DNA of 64,000 bases, taken from assembly GCA_021234535.1 (NCBI GenBank), contig CM037849.1, positions 11,699,526-11,763,525 on the forward strand. The letters are read 5' to 3'. This document shows, piece after piece, positions 28,001 through 41,900 of this stretch. A program made the position numbers and the translations under genes. The notes under the pieces are model-generated. The model was not told where the DNA came from. It saw only the letters and a program-made list of their open reading frames with translations, and did no database searches. This DNA is from Stichopus chloronotus. Its lineage: Eukaryota > Echinodermata > Holothuroidea > Aspidochirotida > Stichopodidae. Each line of letters starts with the position of its first letter. The stretch's first letter is position 1.

Positions 28001-29849
28001 ACGGAGGGTGAAAGTTGTTCCTATCGGTCTGTGACTTTGTTCGGGGCTCCCTGATTTGTTTATGCAACCTTTAAATCCATGTGGAACCAGCAAATATTCA
28101 ATTACGGAATTGTGACTGAAGTAACACAGATGTAGGGCGAACTCACACGGACTCGTGGATGAGTTCATGGCGACACTTTTAACGTGCAGTTGCTTTTCTT
28201 GAGATTTATTGGCTCTACAAATGTGTTTTATTAGGTTCCACTAATTCGGTCTTCCGTACATCAGTGCCTTTCGTACTGGGACATCTGTTTGTTTGTTTTT
28301 TTTTTGTTTTTTTGAGGGGTGGGCATACATTAGAAAAGAGGACAGGTGACCCGTATGTCATTTGAAATCATTCCCATCTCTTTTCTCGAACTTCTTCACC
28401 TCGAGAAAATGCCACGGCAGCATTGCCAGATTACGTATTGCAGAAAACGCATGTATAGTGACGTGCGGCAAACTTGTAAAATGATCAACAGTACAATCGG
28501 AATACCAGCTGGATACAAACCGATTGATTTCACAAAAGGCGGAAAACTTTAACTTTGAAATCAACCCATTCCATCAACTTGTCACCAGTTAACCAAATAA
28601 TGTACAGGTCGTTGTAATTGTGGTACGACATTATTTGAAAAAAAAAAAAAAAAACGCACAAGCAATTTGACCGAGCAGGATGATGATAAAACAATAAATT
28701 GACAGGTCACGTGACAATAATATTATGTGCAATAATACTTGGAGGAGGGTGACGATTGTACAATGCGTGATAGGCCTATACAGCTAATATGACGACTGAT
28801 AATAGTACGCGCATGGTAACAATTACAATGCATTCACATGCGGCCACACGACAAAACAAAAGGTGGGGAGGGGCAATTACTTTCCCTTGATCAGGTATAC
28901 GGGAGTTTTTACTCACTGGAAAGAGCTTTGATGCAGTGACACTGACCAGCATTATTCATAAGGAGCGGGTGGGTACTGAAAGGGACAGAGAGAAAATAAA
29001 GATTGCAGGGAGTAACACTTCCTACGTATGGCCTTGTGAATATCAGCTGAATATTCTATGTACCTTTTAGTCATACGAGACAGGGATGAGTGTAGGTCAC
29101 AATGTTGAAAAATCAGCAACGCAGAAATGCCACAAAGCGGAGAGCCATGTACCATCGTACGGAGCATTTTGTGTTTGTGTGTGTGTGTGCCTTTGTTTTC
29201 GGGTGATATCGAGGACCGAAACAATAGATTTAGATCCTCTGTAGAAAATTCAATAGATTTCTCCGGTCCTCACAAGATTAACAATAGAGAGTTTATTGTT
29301 AAGGAACAATAGAGAGTCTATTGTTAAGGTTAGGGTTGAGGAAGAAAAAACAAAAGAAAGCACAATGAGGTCCTCGGAATGAATGGAAAACAAAGTTGTG
29401 TGGGTGTGCGTGTGTGATAACAAATGGTTCTTAGATTGCAGGATACTATGCTTATGGTGACAATCATACAATAAATTTGCAATTTGACCTTAATACAATG
29501 CAAACGATGCCAGAAAGTACTACACTATCTGGTGATAGTATGTATCCACAATTCACAATTTTGTGCTACTTTCAATTCTATCCAATCCTGTCCACTTATT
29601 CGTGGTGACTTTTTTCAACCAAAGTGGACATTGCGCAGACTTGTCGATTTTTAAAACTTTCGCAGAGTTAATATCTATCGAATCGATGAGGATATCAGTA
29701 TTATAAAAGCATTCCCTATCATCATCATCGACATCATCAATATTATCATCATCATCATTATAATCATCATATCATCATCATCATCATCATCATCATCATT
29801 ATCGATCATCATCATTATTGTCATCATCATTATTGTCATCATCATTATG

Positions 29850-29913
<64 letters not shown>

Positions 29914-32900
29914 CCATACGACCACACTACAGCATCTCGGAAGGAGATAACCAAACAAAAAAAATGTTGTAAAGAAATCACAAATTGACATCATAATTTT
30001 ACCTGACATCTACTCTGTTGAAGAAGTCAACCGAAGCAGGGTAGCAGACGACTTGCCTACCATCGTTGGGTCTTTCAAACATTGAATCACTGAAGAATCT
30101 TCCGGAGACCTGGATCATTCCTAAAGACCTGTAAAAATCATCCGCCATGCGGGCCATTTGTACACCGGTAAGACTCTAAAGGAGAACGGAAAACAAGCCG
30201 GTATACCGTCACTTGAAATATGCTGACTGCAATGTGAAAAAAATGTCTACTAGCTTGTTGCAGAATAGTATACCCCTAAATAAAGCAAACGAGGAAAAAG
30301 AATAAATGCTGTCAATGTTTGCAAACAAGTTGACAGAAAATGTTTTGTTTTCCTTAAAATGTATTTCAATTTGTTTTCTTCTTTGCTGAATTTTACTTTT
30401 TTGTGCTGTAAATCTAGAGGCATCTTTTACAGCATGAATCTGACGGGTCGTCTCCGCTACCAATCAGTTTAGTAGGTTATCGATGAACACTATCGTAAGA
30501 AGACTACGCGAGGATTTTTTTTTTAAATTTAGGAAGTGGACTAACATTAAACTGGTTGATTACAGGTACATCTGGACGGAGATTCCAATCTAAAGTGTCT
30601 GTACGTCTCTTTTTTATCACCAAATAACGGTTTTCATCCTGAACAAAATTTCTGTCTGTTGTATCGATTTAAGTGTAGACTATAGTTCGTTTTAGTTCGT
30701 ATTTTGTTGTTTGTTAGGTTTTTATTGTTCCTTTTTTGGTTTTGTTTTTAAATTGATTCGGCTATGTTGTTATAAAATGTACTATGTTGTTATATGTATG
30801 ATGGGTGAGATTTAAACTCTTACCTTTGCTTTGATCAACTTTGTATAATCTATATTGACCTTCGGGTACGGTGCCACTATATCCATGATATTTGTCCAGG
30901 CCCGGGTATGAACATTACCTGAGATAAAGATGAAGTCAGTACGTCAGTATGATCACGCTACAATAAGTTGCATTGTCAAATCTAAATTTTCCCTAATTTT
31001 TTTCCAAATTTTTCCCAAGGTTAAACGAGAAATTCCAAAGATAAAAAAGAAAAACAATTCAAAGATCAACAAAGACTTATTGCAGTAATTTACCTGTTTT
31101 AAATGGCATTTAATTTGTGATCAAGGGTCATCTATCTGATTTTTTTTGTGGGAGAGGGGGGGGGGGGCTCAACCTGTTTTTCTTCTTTAGCTATACATGA
31201 TCAAAGTAGTGCGCTGCTTACAAGTTACAGTGACCTTATATGCAACTTCATTTAAGATCCTTTTATATTGTTACTAAATTGGAATATTCATATATATCAC
31301 AGGGAACATTCCTGGCCCACTCACCAAGTAGGTGGGAAGGAATTGGACCGGTGATGTTTATGAGGTCTTCTCCGTAGAAGTTAAACAGTTTTCTCCTGAC
31401 GTAGGCGTGCAAATTCCTAAACAACGGTCTAATTTCCTGCCAGATACGAGCCGCCTCTTTCTTAACATCTTGTCCATGGTAATGACGTCGTATCCACCTT
31501 TCTCCGGCATCTTCATATCCTACGATAGGCAAAAGTTTAGACTGGTCTGAGATAATCAATCTGTACACTCCGTACAAATATGCAAAGGTACAGTGGCTCC
31601 ACCTATGAGGACGTATTTATCAATATTTTTGTTTGGGTCATTTCACATAAAAATTGTAAGTTGCACATACACGGTAATGATTGATGTTATCTCACCTACG
31701 TTAAAAGACACAGCCTGTTCTGTGGGACATGTAACGTTGTGGCTCTGTCAATTTGCCAGAACTACTAACGTTCACCTGCGTACGAAAACACACTTGCTTA
31801 CACAAGTGCAATGCTTTAAAGACACTTTGGAGGCTTGCGGTGTATTTACCGTCCCCACAAGCAATGTGCTCTGTGCCCCCAAAGTAAAAGGTGAAACGCG
31901 ATCATACTCACTGTGAAAGGGTCCGATGTGTTAAGTCTTTATGAGAGGGCGCACTAAACATCTCGGTGCATGTAAGCGCAATGTGGCATTTAAAGGAAAA
32001 TTGGGAGTTTAAAAGGGGTTATTGAGTTGATATCGATACATTTGTGAGGTTTATGAAGGGTACAAACAAGGGACAATGCTTTAGCGTAACTGGTCCAGTT
32101 TGACATCCAGTAGTTGCGGAAAACTGTCAAAAGTTTTGACACTGACTTTTGTAGGCTGTGTGCGCGTATGAATTAGAACTTACAAAAAAGTGTCTGATCA
32201 CAAATTTTCAAAACTCAAATTTAATCGTTAATTACTAACTCATATTTCTTTGTTTGTGACACATGGGGATCCTCTTAGTTTGACCATTTATCATTAGTAT
32301 GTGAATCAAAGGTGACAGGGTTTTGGGTATAATTTGATGAGCCATTTTGCCTTTCAGGATGACGCATGTCGTCAGTCGTCCCCGCAATAATATCGCAGTG
32401 TCAGTCATTGCCATGAACAATTACTTTCACTGTGAAAATCTCATGAGCGGTTAAGTCCTAAAAATGACGCTAAGATGGTAGCCCACCTTACACCCCTTAT
32501 AGCATTCAAGCTAAAGTTGGTGGGCTAGTAGTCCTGATGTGGGGCTACCTCACAGTATACAAATGACAAAGATCGAAATTACTACTGTTTGCGGGGTGGG
32601 GGTTGTCCAAATGTGTGTGTGTGTGTGTACAAAAGAAATTATGTCACGATCTCATAAACGGTTAGTCGGATGCTCGGATATAAGATGAAGTGTTCGCAAG
32701 ACTGATGACGTCATAGGTCAAAGGTCACGAAACAAAAAACACATTTTTAGCATTATCTCTATATGCGAATATCCGAGAATGATAAGACTACAATATATGG
32801 ATAGTAGACAATACGATAATTTTTTCTTAAATATTGATGACATCACGAGGTCAAAGGTCAAGTGATTAAATGTAAAATCCGCAAACATGCTTTAAAAAAG

Positions 32901-35900
32901 TATGTCATGATCTCTTCCTAGACGGTTAGTCGGATCAGGGAGGTGCTCCCTGGTCGGATGAACCTGAAACTTGGTGCGTAGGAGCTCGGGTATGTAGTAT
33001 AGTATCGACCGGACCGATGACGTCATAGGGTCCAAGGTCACGAAAAACAAAAATATTTTATCATTATCTCCGTTAGTGAATACCCTAGAATTATAAAATT
33101 ACCATATATGGTTAGTTGACGATACGAGATTATTTTAAACATATTGATGATGTCATGAGGTCAGAGGTCACGTGATTAAAGATAAAAAAGTAAGACTGCT
33201 TCAAAAAGTGTTTCACGATCTCCTCCTAGACGGTACGTCGGATGAACTTCAAACTTGGTGGGTACTAGGTGCCTGGGTTTGAGATGTCGTACGTGTCCCC
33301 CCCGACCGATGACGTCATAGGTCAAGGTCACAGGTCAATGTTACCATAGCGCATTATACAACGTGTTAGATGCTGGCAAAGAATGGTGTCAACATGACTT
33401 TTACATCTTTGCCTTACTATGAATGTTACACGGTATTTCCTATGTGACCATATTTTGGGCTGAGTGAGTATGTAAAGTAGCATTGTCATATTTCATGCGT
33501 TCGTAGTACATCTACTCAGTATACTGTTACAGCGTATGTATAGGTCTACTACACAGTCTAGTTGTACAAGAGCTAAAGTCGAGATGATTACGAACCGTGC
33601 ACATGTGAAGATAGAACTGAAGCACCCACAGCGCGCTTTTCAGGGCCTTCAAAACATACCGAGTGACGGCGCTTGCGGAATTGAGGAATACTTTGACGTG
33701 CACGTATTTCTGGGAATACATGGCGCACAATCCATTCCCAGGGACATACACGCATGCATGCATTTGTGTCATCAGTTCGATGCATACGCGGTGAGCTGCA
33801 GTTCTAGTTGTGCTAGATCAGCTAAGTTCAGCTCTTCTAGCCATAGCAACCCGAATCACTGATGAAAGTTATATACAGATCAGCGTATACATGAAATGAT
33901 GAGTATCGAATGACAATGCAAAACGATAGGGATGAGATTTGCAACTCCGTGGATTGCCGGACTTCTAGTCTTCATATTTATAAGGCAACATGCAACCAGT
34001 CTATGAATCGAGGTTATTGCATTTTTCTTCCCTTAGTTTGGAATAATTATAAAATCCTATGTTTCTCCATTCATCACTTTTGGTGCTATTTAACATTTTC
34101 CACTTGTCTTTACTTTCTTTGGATCAACATTTTCACGCACGTGTTAGAACTCCCCAATATGCACCGTCAAAGGTCGCTGTGTCTATCAATGTCTTTTTCA
34201 GACGGTGGATTAGCCTATGCTTAAGAGTGTCTCCGACCTTTTCCTGAGGAAACAAAAATGGTTGAATGTTGCATGAATGTTTGAAAAGGACAATAAAAAA
34301 CTCAGCTAAGGTGACGCTTGTGTGATAGAGGAAGCATTATCATCAACTTTATTTGCACGAACCTCTTCTCAGTATTTGGACGTAAGTTATATAATTCTGT
34401 CTGGTAGTTTCGTTTGCTACCGCATCACGCCAACCTTTCCAAGCCCAGAGTAACTCTTTGTCATCTCTAGACGTCGCCATCAGTTCTTCTAGATCTAAAA
34501 ATAGGATTTGAAAGAAAAGAAGGTGCTAAACTGGGGCACAACCAATAAAGGGTTAGACATCTTACACCTAAAAACAAGTTGATATGAATATAGTTGAAAC
34601 TATTCTCACTCAACCAAGTCACTTGTAAGATCAAATGAAACCGTCTCCATAGGTTTGTCACACCATAAATCCTTTAAATTAGGGAGAAACTAGACCACAA
34701 ATGAAATGAATTTGATGGCCAAACTTTTCGCAGAACTGGTACACACAGGAAATTGTGTATGACTCGGCAGATTAATCCATCTTCCCTGCAACTCATTTGC
34801 TATGAATATAGACCATGAAAAAAAGTATTTCGATATCTTTAGGGTAAACTGGAAAAAAAAAAAAGTAAAGACGAAGTCAGTCAGCCCAAATTTGTAATCA
34901 ATGACCACAAGCAATGCATATGGTTGTTAGGCGACCCTAGGCTGATGTTCGAAGTGATCTCATTGAGACAAACGTGAAAATATTTAGCCATGGATCATTT
35001 AGATGTCACGTAACAACAGACTCGAAGCCAATTGGGCTTTCGGAGTTGAGGGGCATCCACCTCGGGCATATTTTGGTACTTCTAATGGTGATTATAATAT
35101 CTCTGGTGTTTTTCCCTATATTTGTATGCGCCTCAAGTTTTGGCCTACAAGTGTCCAAGAAGTGCCATTTCCAGTGATCTTGGTCTCCGTCAACCTATCT
35201 GCCTATGGTGGCGCAACGCTTAGATGATCATCTACACGCTCCGCCCCTTCTTGACAAATTTCTGCTGAACAAATGATGTTATCTTTGCTAGCTGGTTTTC
35301 TTTGTCACATATCCTTTAGAAAGAAAAATCTACCGAAAAAAGAAATGGTTTGCATAAAAGCTTTCTGTGACCAAGTCTGTCTGTGCGCAGCGCCTGAGAT
35401 GAAACAATCCCACCAATCTGAACAACCTCATAACAAAAGACGGGGGGGGGGGGGGGGCTAACAATTCGATAAATTGTTGCTCAGTCAATCACTCATCAAG
35501 TCACTCATAAAGCAAAGGTATAGGAGCAACAGGTAACAGTACAGTTGAATTGCTGGTTTCTCTAAGGCTTGTCATAATATAGGCTATCTATATCCAAACA
35601 CAGGAAGTTTATGTTCTCCTGCAGACATATTAACAGCATGAACTTTCTCATAAAGAGGTGAGAACGCATCATTACAGACAAATTGAAAATTAAATTTTAA
35701 GAAAAAATAACGATAGAAAAGGCTTGACTACTTTTCGTTGTTCCTCATGGTTTGAACGATAACAGTTTCACGAAAGTAAGCAAATATTGATTTGAGGTTA
35801 CAACAGGGCAAACTCCACTGCACAGTTGTAATGTAACGAGAATATGTAGTTGTGGCATACTTCTTACATAATTTTTTGCACGTTCTTTGTCCAGACTGGA

Positions 35901-38900
35901 GGAGGGACGTGCAAAAAGAAATGTTGCTTGGCCAAAGGTCATCAATGTTTATTTGAAGTTTGAGGGTAAACACTCATGACCTTTGAACGCAGAATATTCC
36001 ATGTTAATCCAAACGGAGAGAGATAAAACACATACTCATGAATATTATCTATGGGACGTCAACATAAGAAAAATAAAAAAAAAAAGGTTTTTAATCTGCA
36101 CTGTTGCACTTTCTGATAGAATCTGTCATTGATAGATCAGTTTTTGTTAAAAATCTGTTAAGGAGAAAGGCTATATGCTTACACTCGATTTGGATGAAGA
36201 AAGTGAAAAGAGTTATGTAAGATGTATTTCAAACTACATATCTTCCATTATTGGTTACCTGAGTGAACTGTATCTTTCCAAAAGATAACCACACTCACAC
36301 TCACACAAATGTTTACAGAAGTGCACTCACTTGTACTGGACACTCTAACGTCCAAAGCAGACGCACAAAGTAATATGGCAACTTGAAATGTTGAACGACG
36401 ATATCTGTTCAAGCCTGCACTCGGCCTGCACGACGACCAGAAAATTCTAAGGGGGGGGGGGGGGGGGGAGGAGTGGTTGAAACCCTCATGTTTGCATATT
36501 TTCGAACACAAATATTGAGTTCTCTAGGACGCTTTGGTATATTAATTAAGCTTCTAAAGTCATGCACAGCAATGGTATTATGTCTCCATTACAAAACGTG
36601 AGATGCATCTGCGCTCCACTTAGTTGTGTCAAGTAGGCCTATAAGCAACTCACGTGAGTGAATTCTATTCTTTTTTTTTTCTTTTTTACTTTTGCTCTGC
36701 AGAAAGGGTTATCCTTCAAATTTAGTCTGTGGTCACTGTATCAACATATCGTGGGATCTTAAGACCGCTGTCTAATTGTCAGTTTTTCGACCTAATTGGC
36801 AAAACTAATTAGCTCCCTAAGTGGTGGCCTGGTTGGAAAGTCCCTCTTTTTATCGATTTTATTTTCAATCAAACATAGAGAGGTTCCATTATGTCGGAAG
36901 GGGAAAAAACCTCTCTTTAGCTCAGAATCATCCTGAGCAAACTTAGAGCATAAGGGCCAAGATGAGAAAGAACTTCTTTCTGTAATAGTTTGTTCTGTCC
37001 AGTCAATTTCAATGTTTGGTCTAGCACGATAGCCATAGCATTTTAAACAATATCCTAACTTTTGGCTATGTATATGTAACAGTGCGATATATTACAAAGG
37101 TTTAAAGGTTATTAGTTGACAACAGCAGGAGGTTAGAATTCCACATGCTAACCAAAAGGAAAATGAAACATACAATAATTATGAGAAATGAAAATGGAAG
37201 AGACACGACGACGATGCTTACGGCTTCCGTAAATCATACAATTTACTGAAGACCTGAAAATCAGCAGACGTTAACAAAGCACTTGCTATTGAAACCTCTT
37301 GTTACAGGCTACGGAATCTGCTACGTGAAAATCATTTCGTAAGACGTATCACGCAAGCATTACAAATTCTTTTTTTTTTCTTTCTCTAGTTGTACGTTTC
37401 TTGGCTATGTGGATTTTTAAATTACGAAATGATTCTCATGAACAATTAACTGTAATACTGAAACGTTATTTTAAGCCACGTAGGGCAAGACTTTACTTTT
37501 GGACTTAAGAAGTTAGCAACGCTCTTCCAAAGAAGTCATCACTTTGTATAACCTCTAAAGGGTGTACTGGCGACAGCCTTTTAAGACAATGTAGAAAGAA
37601 CTATAGAAGAGTGCCCCCAGTGCCAGCAACTGATTGAATTAGTCTGTAATCATTTAACGTATCGAAGCTGCGGTTCTTCCAAAAGAGAATTACTGAAGTT
37701 CCTTATCTTACGTTTATCATACATGAAAATATTTAATCCACGATTGAAACTGTAAGCATGCCATAGGAGTATCATATTTCACAGTTGTATTATTTTACCC
37801 TATGAAAAAATGGGCGGGTGTTTTGCCCAACGACGTCAGCTCCTTTAACGTTCAGGTTTATATTACCACCATGACAGTTTCCCCACATTTTATGAAAACG
37901 TTTTTAGTGTTAGTGTGATAACATACGTTCGATAGAGCACAGAAAATTAAAAATCAAATCATTAAAATGGCATACCTGGATCAAATTTGTAGCATTTGCC
38001 GTCACGGCAAACAGAGGCCGTGGAGTATCGTTCGCCCATTTCGTCAAGCACCTCATGAAACTATTACAATAGAATAAAAACATTTTAGACGTGTACAAGT
38101 TTCGCAATTTTCTGCAGTTTGTTACGTTACCATCAGACGGTAATCCCTGATTCTAAATCTTCTAAACTTGTGTATTATTTACAAATGAACTTGCTAAACA
38201 ACAAATATGTGGAGAATAGCGTTTGTAACAACGCAGAGAGTTACGTAAAACACCGTCAGTCAAATCATAACATTGATAACAAACCACCGTCGTGTTGCAT
38301 TTTTTTTCAGTGATTGTATGTCGTGTTCATTGAGCTCATTTTCAATCATACTATTGTATTCTTCAGGGAAGACATCAATGGGTGCATGTCGGACAAACGG
38401 GTGTATGTATCCTTAACAAATTGATGAACAGATTGAACAAAAATATGATTTAATTGAATGGAGATTTTATCGATAGACGGAGACAGGGATGGATGAACGC
38501 AGGGTGGACGCAGTCTTACCAATGTCGAGTCATTAAATGCTATACCAATCCCTGTCTCACGTTGGATTTTTTCGAATTGAAAGCGGGTGCCTTCTTCTAG
38601 TAATGAAAGATCGAATTCATTTATCTTGTGTCTAGTTCGGGATAGCAAAGAACTGTACGGTGCAGCTGCAGAACTCTATAAAGAGAAAAAAAAAGAAAGA
38701 AACAAAATGGAATAATTTACTTCACTCAATCGTTCTCGGTGTTAAAATACATGTTCGAGACGAAAATGAAATTCGTTGTGTGTAAAATGTTTCTGACATG
38801 CCATAGAAATTTAGAAGCCAGAATGCCGTCAAGAAGGAGCAATGAGAAAGCTAAGAAAAATATAAGTAGAGTCCTATCTTTGTGAGAGAAAGCGTTTTCT

Positions 38901-41900
38901 GACTTACCTAGCAGAACTACTACTAACATTTATGTCCACTTACGCGAATAACTCGCAAATTAGACGGCGATTGAAAGGAGATTTCTCCCGATATTATCGG
39001 TTAACTTCAAAGTATCAAACCGTTGCTTTTACATTTGTATTGCTCTTCTCCAAGATGTAGTGAGATATCGAACGAACAAGTTCAATGCGCCATGCGTAAT
39101 TAATTAGTTGTACTCGATCACGTTTCAAGTGCGATCCGTTCATGGTGAGTTACGGTATTGGTCTTCTAGTAAGTTTTTGTAGCCTATAGGTGATCGTATG
39201 TAAGTGTAGGTGTTTGCATGCATGTTTGCCGTCTTCATGGCAGGCCCGTATGCAGCTTTTTCAGTGTGGGGGGTGTCGATTTTACCACAAGTGGAACAGT
39301 TTACCCGACAAATATGACCAATAAATTAAAACTCATTATATATGTTGCTAACGTAGGCCTACTATCATAGGCTGAGCGGAACTCCAGATCTTGTGTGGGG
39401 GGGGGGGGGGGACGAACACCTTGAACCCCCCTGGATACGGGCATGAGGGTGACTTAAAACTGATGTTTTTCAATCACATGAGAGCTCATGCAACTACCTG
39501 ATACAAACTACCTAATACAATCCTCCCCTCTGATGATGTACATGAAAACATGTTCTCATCCATAGGGCCCAAGATCAACGTTTGTGTCTTTCATCTTATG
39601 TTCACATCAATATGTCTAGTTGTCAATGTTAGGGCCTTTTCATCTCACGTCCACATCAAGAGGGTTAAAGGGTGGGATACCTGTTTCGTTATGGCAAAAT
39701 AATTTTCTTACATGAAAAGATGACCTAAGGTAACACGTAGAGTTCCTTCAACTCTAGTAATAGTTGGAAGGATTTTTTTTCTCTTTAGCAATGACGCAGT
39801 GCATAGGCTATCAATCGTTACCGTCACCGTAGTAGGCTGGCCAATCGATGTATGTGCAAATTTAACTATTTCAGTCACTTGCCTTATGTATCACACATGC
39901 CTTTTAAAAACAAAATGACAGCATGATGTAAAGGCACCTTCAAGAACAGAAAGAAGAAACGAGAGTCTATTTCCATCCCATACCATGAGGAGGGTTACCG
40001 GGAAGACTGTGTTTAATTTTTCCTCAGATCTCTTATCATAAGTCTTCCTATACAGCTATGAAGAAATGAGACGTGACGGTAGCGAATACGTTTGGCAGAC
40101 GCTTTTCCCTTTTTCACCTACTTGTTAATTGCATTACTTTATACTAAGTCTGGTATGCATATTACACCAGCTCTACACGGAGTCAGCTGTAACTGCAATT
40201 TGTGCTCCATTTGAGATATTCAGAAACTTTTGGTACGAAGTCCCATATGGGGTCTACGGTTCACTGGTGAAACTGTTCAAAATGTCCATCCTCCTAGAGA
40301 TTTTCATTATCAATCTTATTGGTGTTTTTCACAATGATGCGTTGTCAGTGGTACTTTCAGGGTGTTCATGAATTTTCTTATTCAATGTCATGGGCCTGTG
40401 GCAGATTTTATAACAGCCTGCAAAAATTTGTTCTCCTACAGATTACCTTGTACAATGTTGATGATTTGGCATAGTATTACTCTGCTAGTGACTCCTTTAT
40501 GGTGTTCAGAAATACCGCGTCCAAAGTCCAAGATGGCCCCGACGGCCCACCTTCAGCCTTACACCCAAAATTTATGTATATGCTTAATGTGCCACTAACA
40601 GGGTATCATCATATCGAACAATCGATATATATTCATACATGTATGATAATCTGTAGGAGGAGAAGCATTTTGCAGAATTTCGTAAAATTTGCCAAAATGT
40701 CCACACTGAACCATGGACCAAACCTTTTTCACACCATAAACAGATGACTAACAAAGAATCATTGTGACAAACCGTTAACATTGTACATGACCGTCTGTGG
40801 GATGCTGTCAACTCCGTTTCACCTTAATTAAAGATTTAGAGGTAGGTATTTTGCTGTATTTCACAACGTGAATTCTAGGGCCCATCTTGGGATTTGAACA
40901 CAAATTTCCTGAACCAAACTATCGGTGCCACCTAAGTATCAATATGACAGAGCATTAACATCGTAAAAGAGAATATAAAGGAACAGAAGCACCCTGCAGA
41001 ATTTCATAAAATGATCCATGGGGCCCATATGATACCTTGAACCAAAACTTCTTAAACACAATGACACAGGTACCACTGCAAACGTATCTTGATGATAGAC
41101 CATGTAGACTCCACATTGAAATCTGTAGCAGAAAAAGCGTTTTGCAGAATTTCGTCACCAGATTCTTGAATTTGCCATTTGGAGATCATTTTGAAAATAA
41201 ATCCGGTTATGACGTACGCCATATACCCGATTTGGAAGGAGAAAGTGCAAAACATTAAGCAAGATGTATGTCCCAAGTACTTACCCTCCTTTACAGTACC
41301 AGAGTGCGTCGCCATTTTCAGGATTGCATAAACTACGTCAGTCTACTGAATGACACACTGAATTGAACTCCAGGCTAGGTAGGATAGCTGATAACGAAAA
41401 TTGTAGCTACGTATCTTCAGTTTCTCTATGCTCCCAATTCCTGTCCTTGCTTTTCGAAAAAAAAAAAAGATATAGCCTAACCACATTTAACGGAAAATGT
41501 AATACTTGAATAATTCATTGTTAATGGGTTTGAGCCCGTCCCATTAATTATATTTGTATATTTTTCCTCTATAAAGGCAGCCCGACATTTTTCTACCCCA
41601 TCAACCTCTCTCTGCTGCAGTGCTTTCATACCGAGCTTCAAAGCACGAAAACGTAACTAAAAATACAAACGATGCTTAATATATGCCTGACGGAAACATG
41701 CTCTTATGACATATACATGCTACGAAGCGGGACACGAAAGCTCAAAATATTTCCCCAATTGGGTGCTTCAAACCAAGGGAGCTACAATTTAGTTTGTTCA
41801 ACGCTATGACGAGAAGAAGATGACCGTATTTTAGTCTTTCATCCTAGAAAAACCTCAGTGAGGCTGGTAACTTTTCACCTACTGATATTTACGTAAGTTA

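Larger units (their letters stand above)
24160..30002 (-). other. ACE-like intron 7, 5.8 kb, array, MITE and exon-like islands
   Basis: Contains a candidate signal-peptide exon (24,894-25,034), a 142-bp-period tandem array (25,170-25,930), a TTAA-bounded MITE (26,711-27,086), an 18-bp tandem repeat (27,546-27,603), a 69-codon open frame (27,959-28,168) and the large ATC microsatellite (29,704-29,912). Confidence 0.7.

Noticed and set aside
29675..29981. Met- and Asp-rich open frames
   Set aside because: Translation of the ATC microsatellite.
38908..38929. Short MLVVVLLG start followed by a gtaagt donor 230 bp above ACE exon 2
   Set aside because: Leaves phase 1 while ACE exon 2 needs phase 0; too short to support alone.
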